Positions 6,465-6,991 of a DNA stretch of 6,991 nucleotides are shown here, piece by piece; positions within the stretch are counted from its first letter, which is position 1, and the number at the start of each line of letters is the position of its first letter. Made by a program: the position numbers and the translations under genes. This DNA comes from Calditerrivibrio sp. (GTDB taxonomy: Bacteria; Chrysiogenota; Deferribacteres; Deferribacterales; Calditerrivibrionaceae). Under the pieces are notes generated by a model. It did no database searches, was not told where the DNA came from, and saw only the letters and a list, made by a program, of their open reading frames with translations. The DNA lies in contig JAIWOA010000138.1 of the NCBI GenBank assembly GCA_020217115.1, positions 1 to 6,991 of the forward strand, read 5' to 3'.

Positions 6465-6991
6465 ATGAAAAAATTAATTGGTTTGACGTTGGCAGGTTTA
6501 ATCATGACTGTTGGCTGTGCTGCAAAAAATGATGTTGCACATGTTGACATGGATGATACTGAAGATGAGGTTGTTGAGCTCGATTATAGTAAATATAAGT
6601 TCGAGAGACCTGGATTTGTTACAAAGGTTGTAGACAACAGATTGTGGGTATTTAAGGAGAATGATCCAGAACTCGTAAAATTTGTCAAAGATGGTGAGCT
6701 TGCAAAACATGTTGTTCTTCCTTCAAGTGGTCCTAAAAGAGTTACTATAAAGGCTCCAAATAGAGAAACTATAGATGCTTACTTAGCAGCTTATGGTGAC
6801 CTTGATGAAGTTGAGGTGGATTGGAGTAAATACAATTTTTCAAAACCCGGTTTTGTTACTAAGATAGTTGAAGGGAGACTCTGGGTATTTAAATCGGGTG
6901 ATAAGAATCTTGCAGCATTTGAAAAGGATGGAGAGCTTGCAAAGCATGTAATTGTTCCTGCAGGTGGCCCACATGGAATCACAGTAAAGGC
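6465..6991 (+). CDS. putative repeat-containing lipoprotein (partial, runs off the right edge)
   Basis: The frame is open for 175 codons with no stop before the window edge. The ATG has a perfect AGGAGG four bases upstream. Residues 1-18 form a lipoprotein signal: two lysines, a hydrophobic core and MTVGC ending at Cys18. The -3 position is Thr rather than the usual Leu, but Gly at -1 and Cys are right. Ala19 after the Cys suggests outer-membrane sorting by the usual rule. An acidic linker (about 28-40) leads into two tandem copies of a 79-residue unit (40-118 and 119 onward) with shared blocks KPGFVTK-type, RLWVFK and KDGELAKHV. I do not recognise a named family or reaction. It lies 42 bases after pstB, where phoU often sits, but it is not PhoU, which is helical and cytoplasmic. 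A link with phosphate is only positional. Confidence 0.8.
   Translation, partial: MKKLIGLTLAGLIMTVGCAAKNDVAHVDMDDTEDEVVELDYSKYKFERPGFVTKVVDNRLWVFKENDPELVKFVKDGELAKHVVLPSSGPKRVTIKAPNRETIDAYLAAYGDLDEVEVDWSKYNFSKPGFVTKIVEGRLWVFKSGDKNLAAFEKDGELAKHVIVPAGGPHGITVK
6582..6991 (+). repeat. tandem 79-residue (237-nt) coding repeat, two copies, second cut by the edge
   Basis: Copy 1 is 6582-6818 and copy 2 starts at 6819. Over the 57 residues visible in both, 35 are identical (counted by eye, ungapped), about 61%. Strictly shared blocks include PGFVTK, RLWVFK and KDGELAKHV. The DNA differs at many synonymous positions even where the protein is identical, so the duplication is old and the protein pattern is under selection. 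The unit has a conserved Trp in RLWVF, a His in KHV and a GP turn. More copies may follow beyond the window. Confidence 0.85.

Noticed and set aside
1..6991. Search for CRISPR repeats, insertion sequences, tRNA or rRNA genes, and phage or defence modules.
   Set aside because: No regular spaced repeats, transposase motifs, terminal inverted repeats or structural RNA genes were seen; almost all DNA is explained by the pst operon and its neighbours.

Overview
The window is AT-rich (roughly one third G+C by eye) and holds an almost complete high-affinity phosphate uptake operon on the + strand, in the order pstS - pstC - pstA - pstB. It is followed by the start of a repeat-containing lipoprotein gene that runs off the right edge. 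A divergent minus-strand gene begins at the left edge. The exported solute-binding protein, a typical lipoprotein signal and large periplasmic domains on both permeases point to a diderm (Gram-negative) bacterium. Low G+C, strong AGGAGG-type ribosome sites and a Pseudomonas/Vibrio-like version of the Pst permeases would fit a lineage such as Deferribacterota, but that placement is inference and not shown by the window.

Layout: 1-80 (minus) is the first 26 codons of an unidentified protein. 81-274 is a divergent intergenic region with a candidate PhoB-type direct-repeat site. 275-1240 is pstS, followed by a perfect 9-bp G+C-rich hairpin at 1261-1286 in the 72-nt pstS-pstC gap. 1313-3841 is pstC, 3849-5585 is pstA and 5598-6422 is pstB, with gaps of only 7 and 12 nt. 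A 42-nt gap containing an A8T8 tract leads to the lipoprotein gene at 6465-6991 (partial). No stretch longer than about 200 bases lacks a gene.

How the genes work together: PstS binds phosphate in the periplasm and docks on the PstC-PstA channel, and two PstB subunits hydrolyse ATP to drive import. Both permeases are the long type. PstC carries a roughly 400-residue extracytoplasmic, beta-propeller-like insert plus extra membrane helices. PstA carries a roughly 270-residue extracytoplasmic insert with a long coiled coil. The assembled transporter should therefore have a large periplasmic superstructure that the E. coli Pst complex lacks. phoU, the usual gene after pstB, is not the next gene here; its place is taken by a lipoprotein built of 79-residue repeats.

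Nothing looks like a defence system, mobile element, CRISPR array or structural RNA gene. This is mostly an ordinary housekeeping/starvation locus. The least explained parts are the repeat lipoprotein, the function of the two periplasmic inserts, and the regulatory sequence upstream of pstS.
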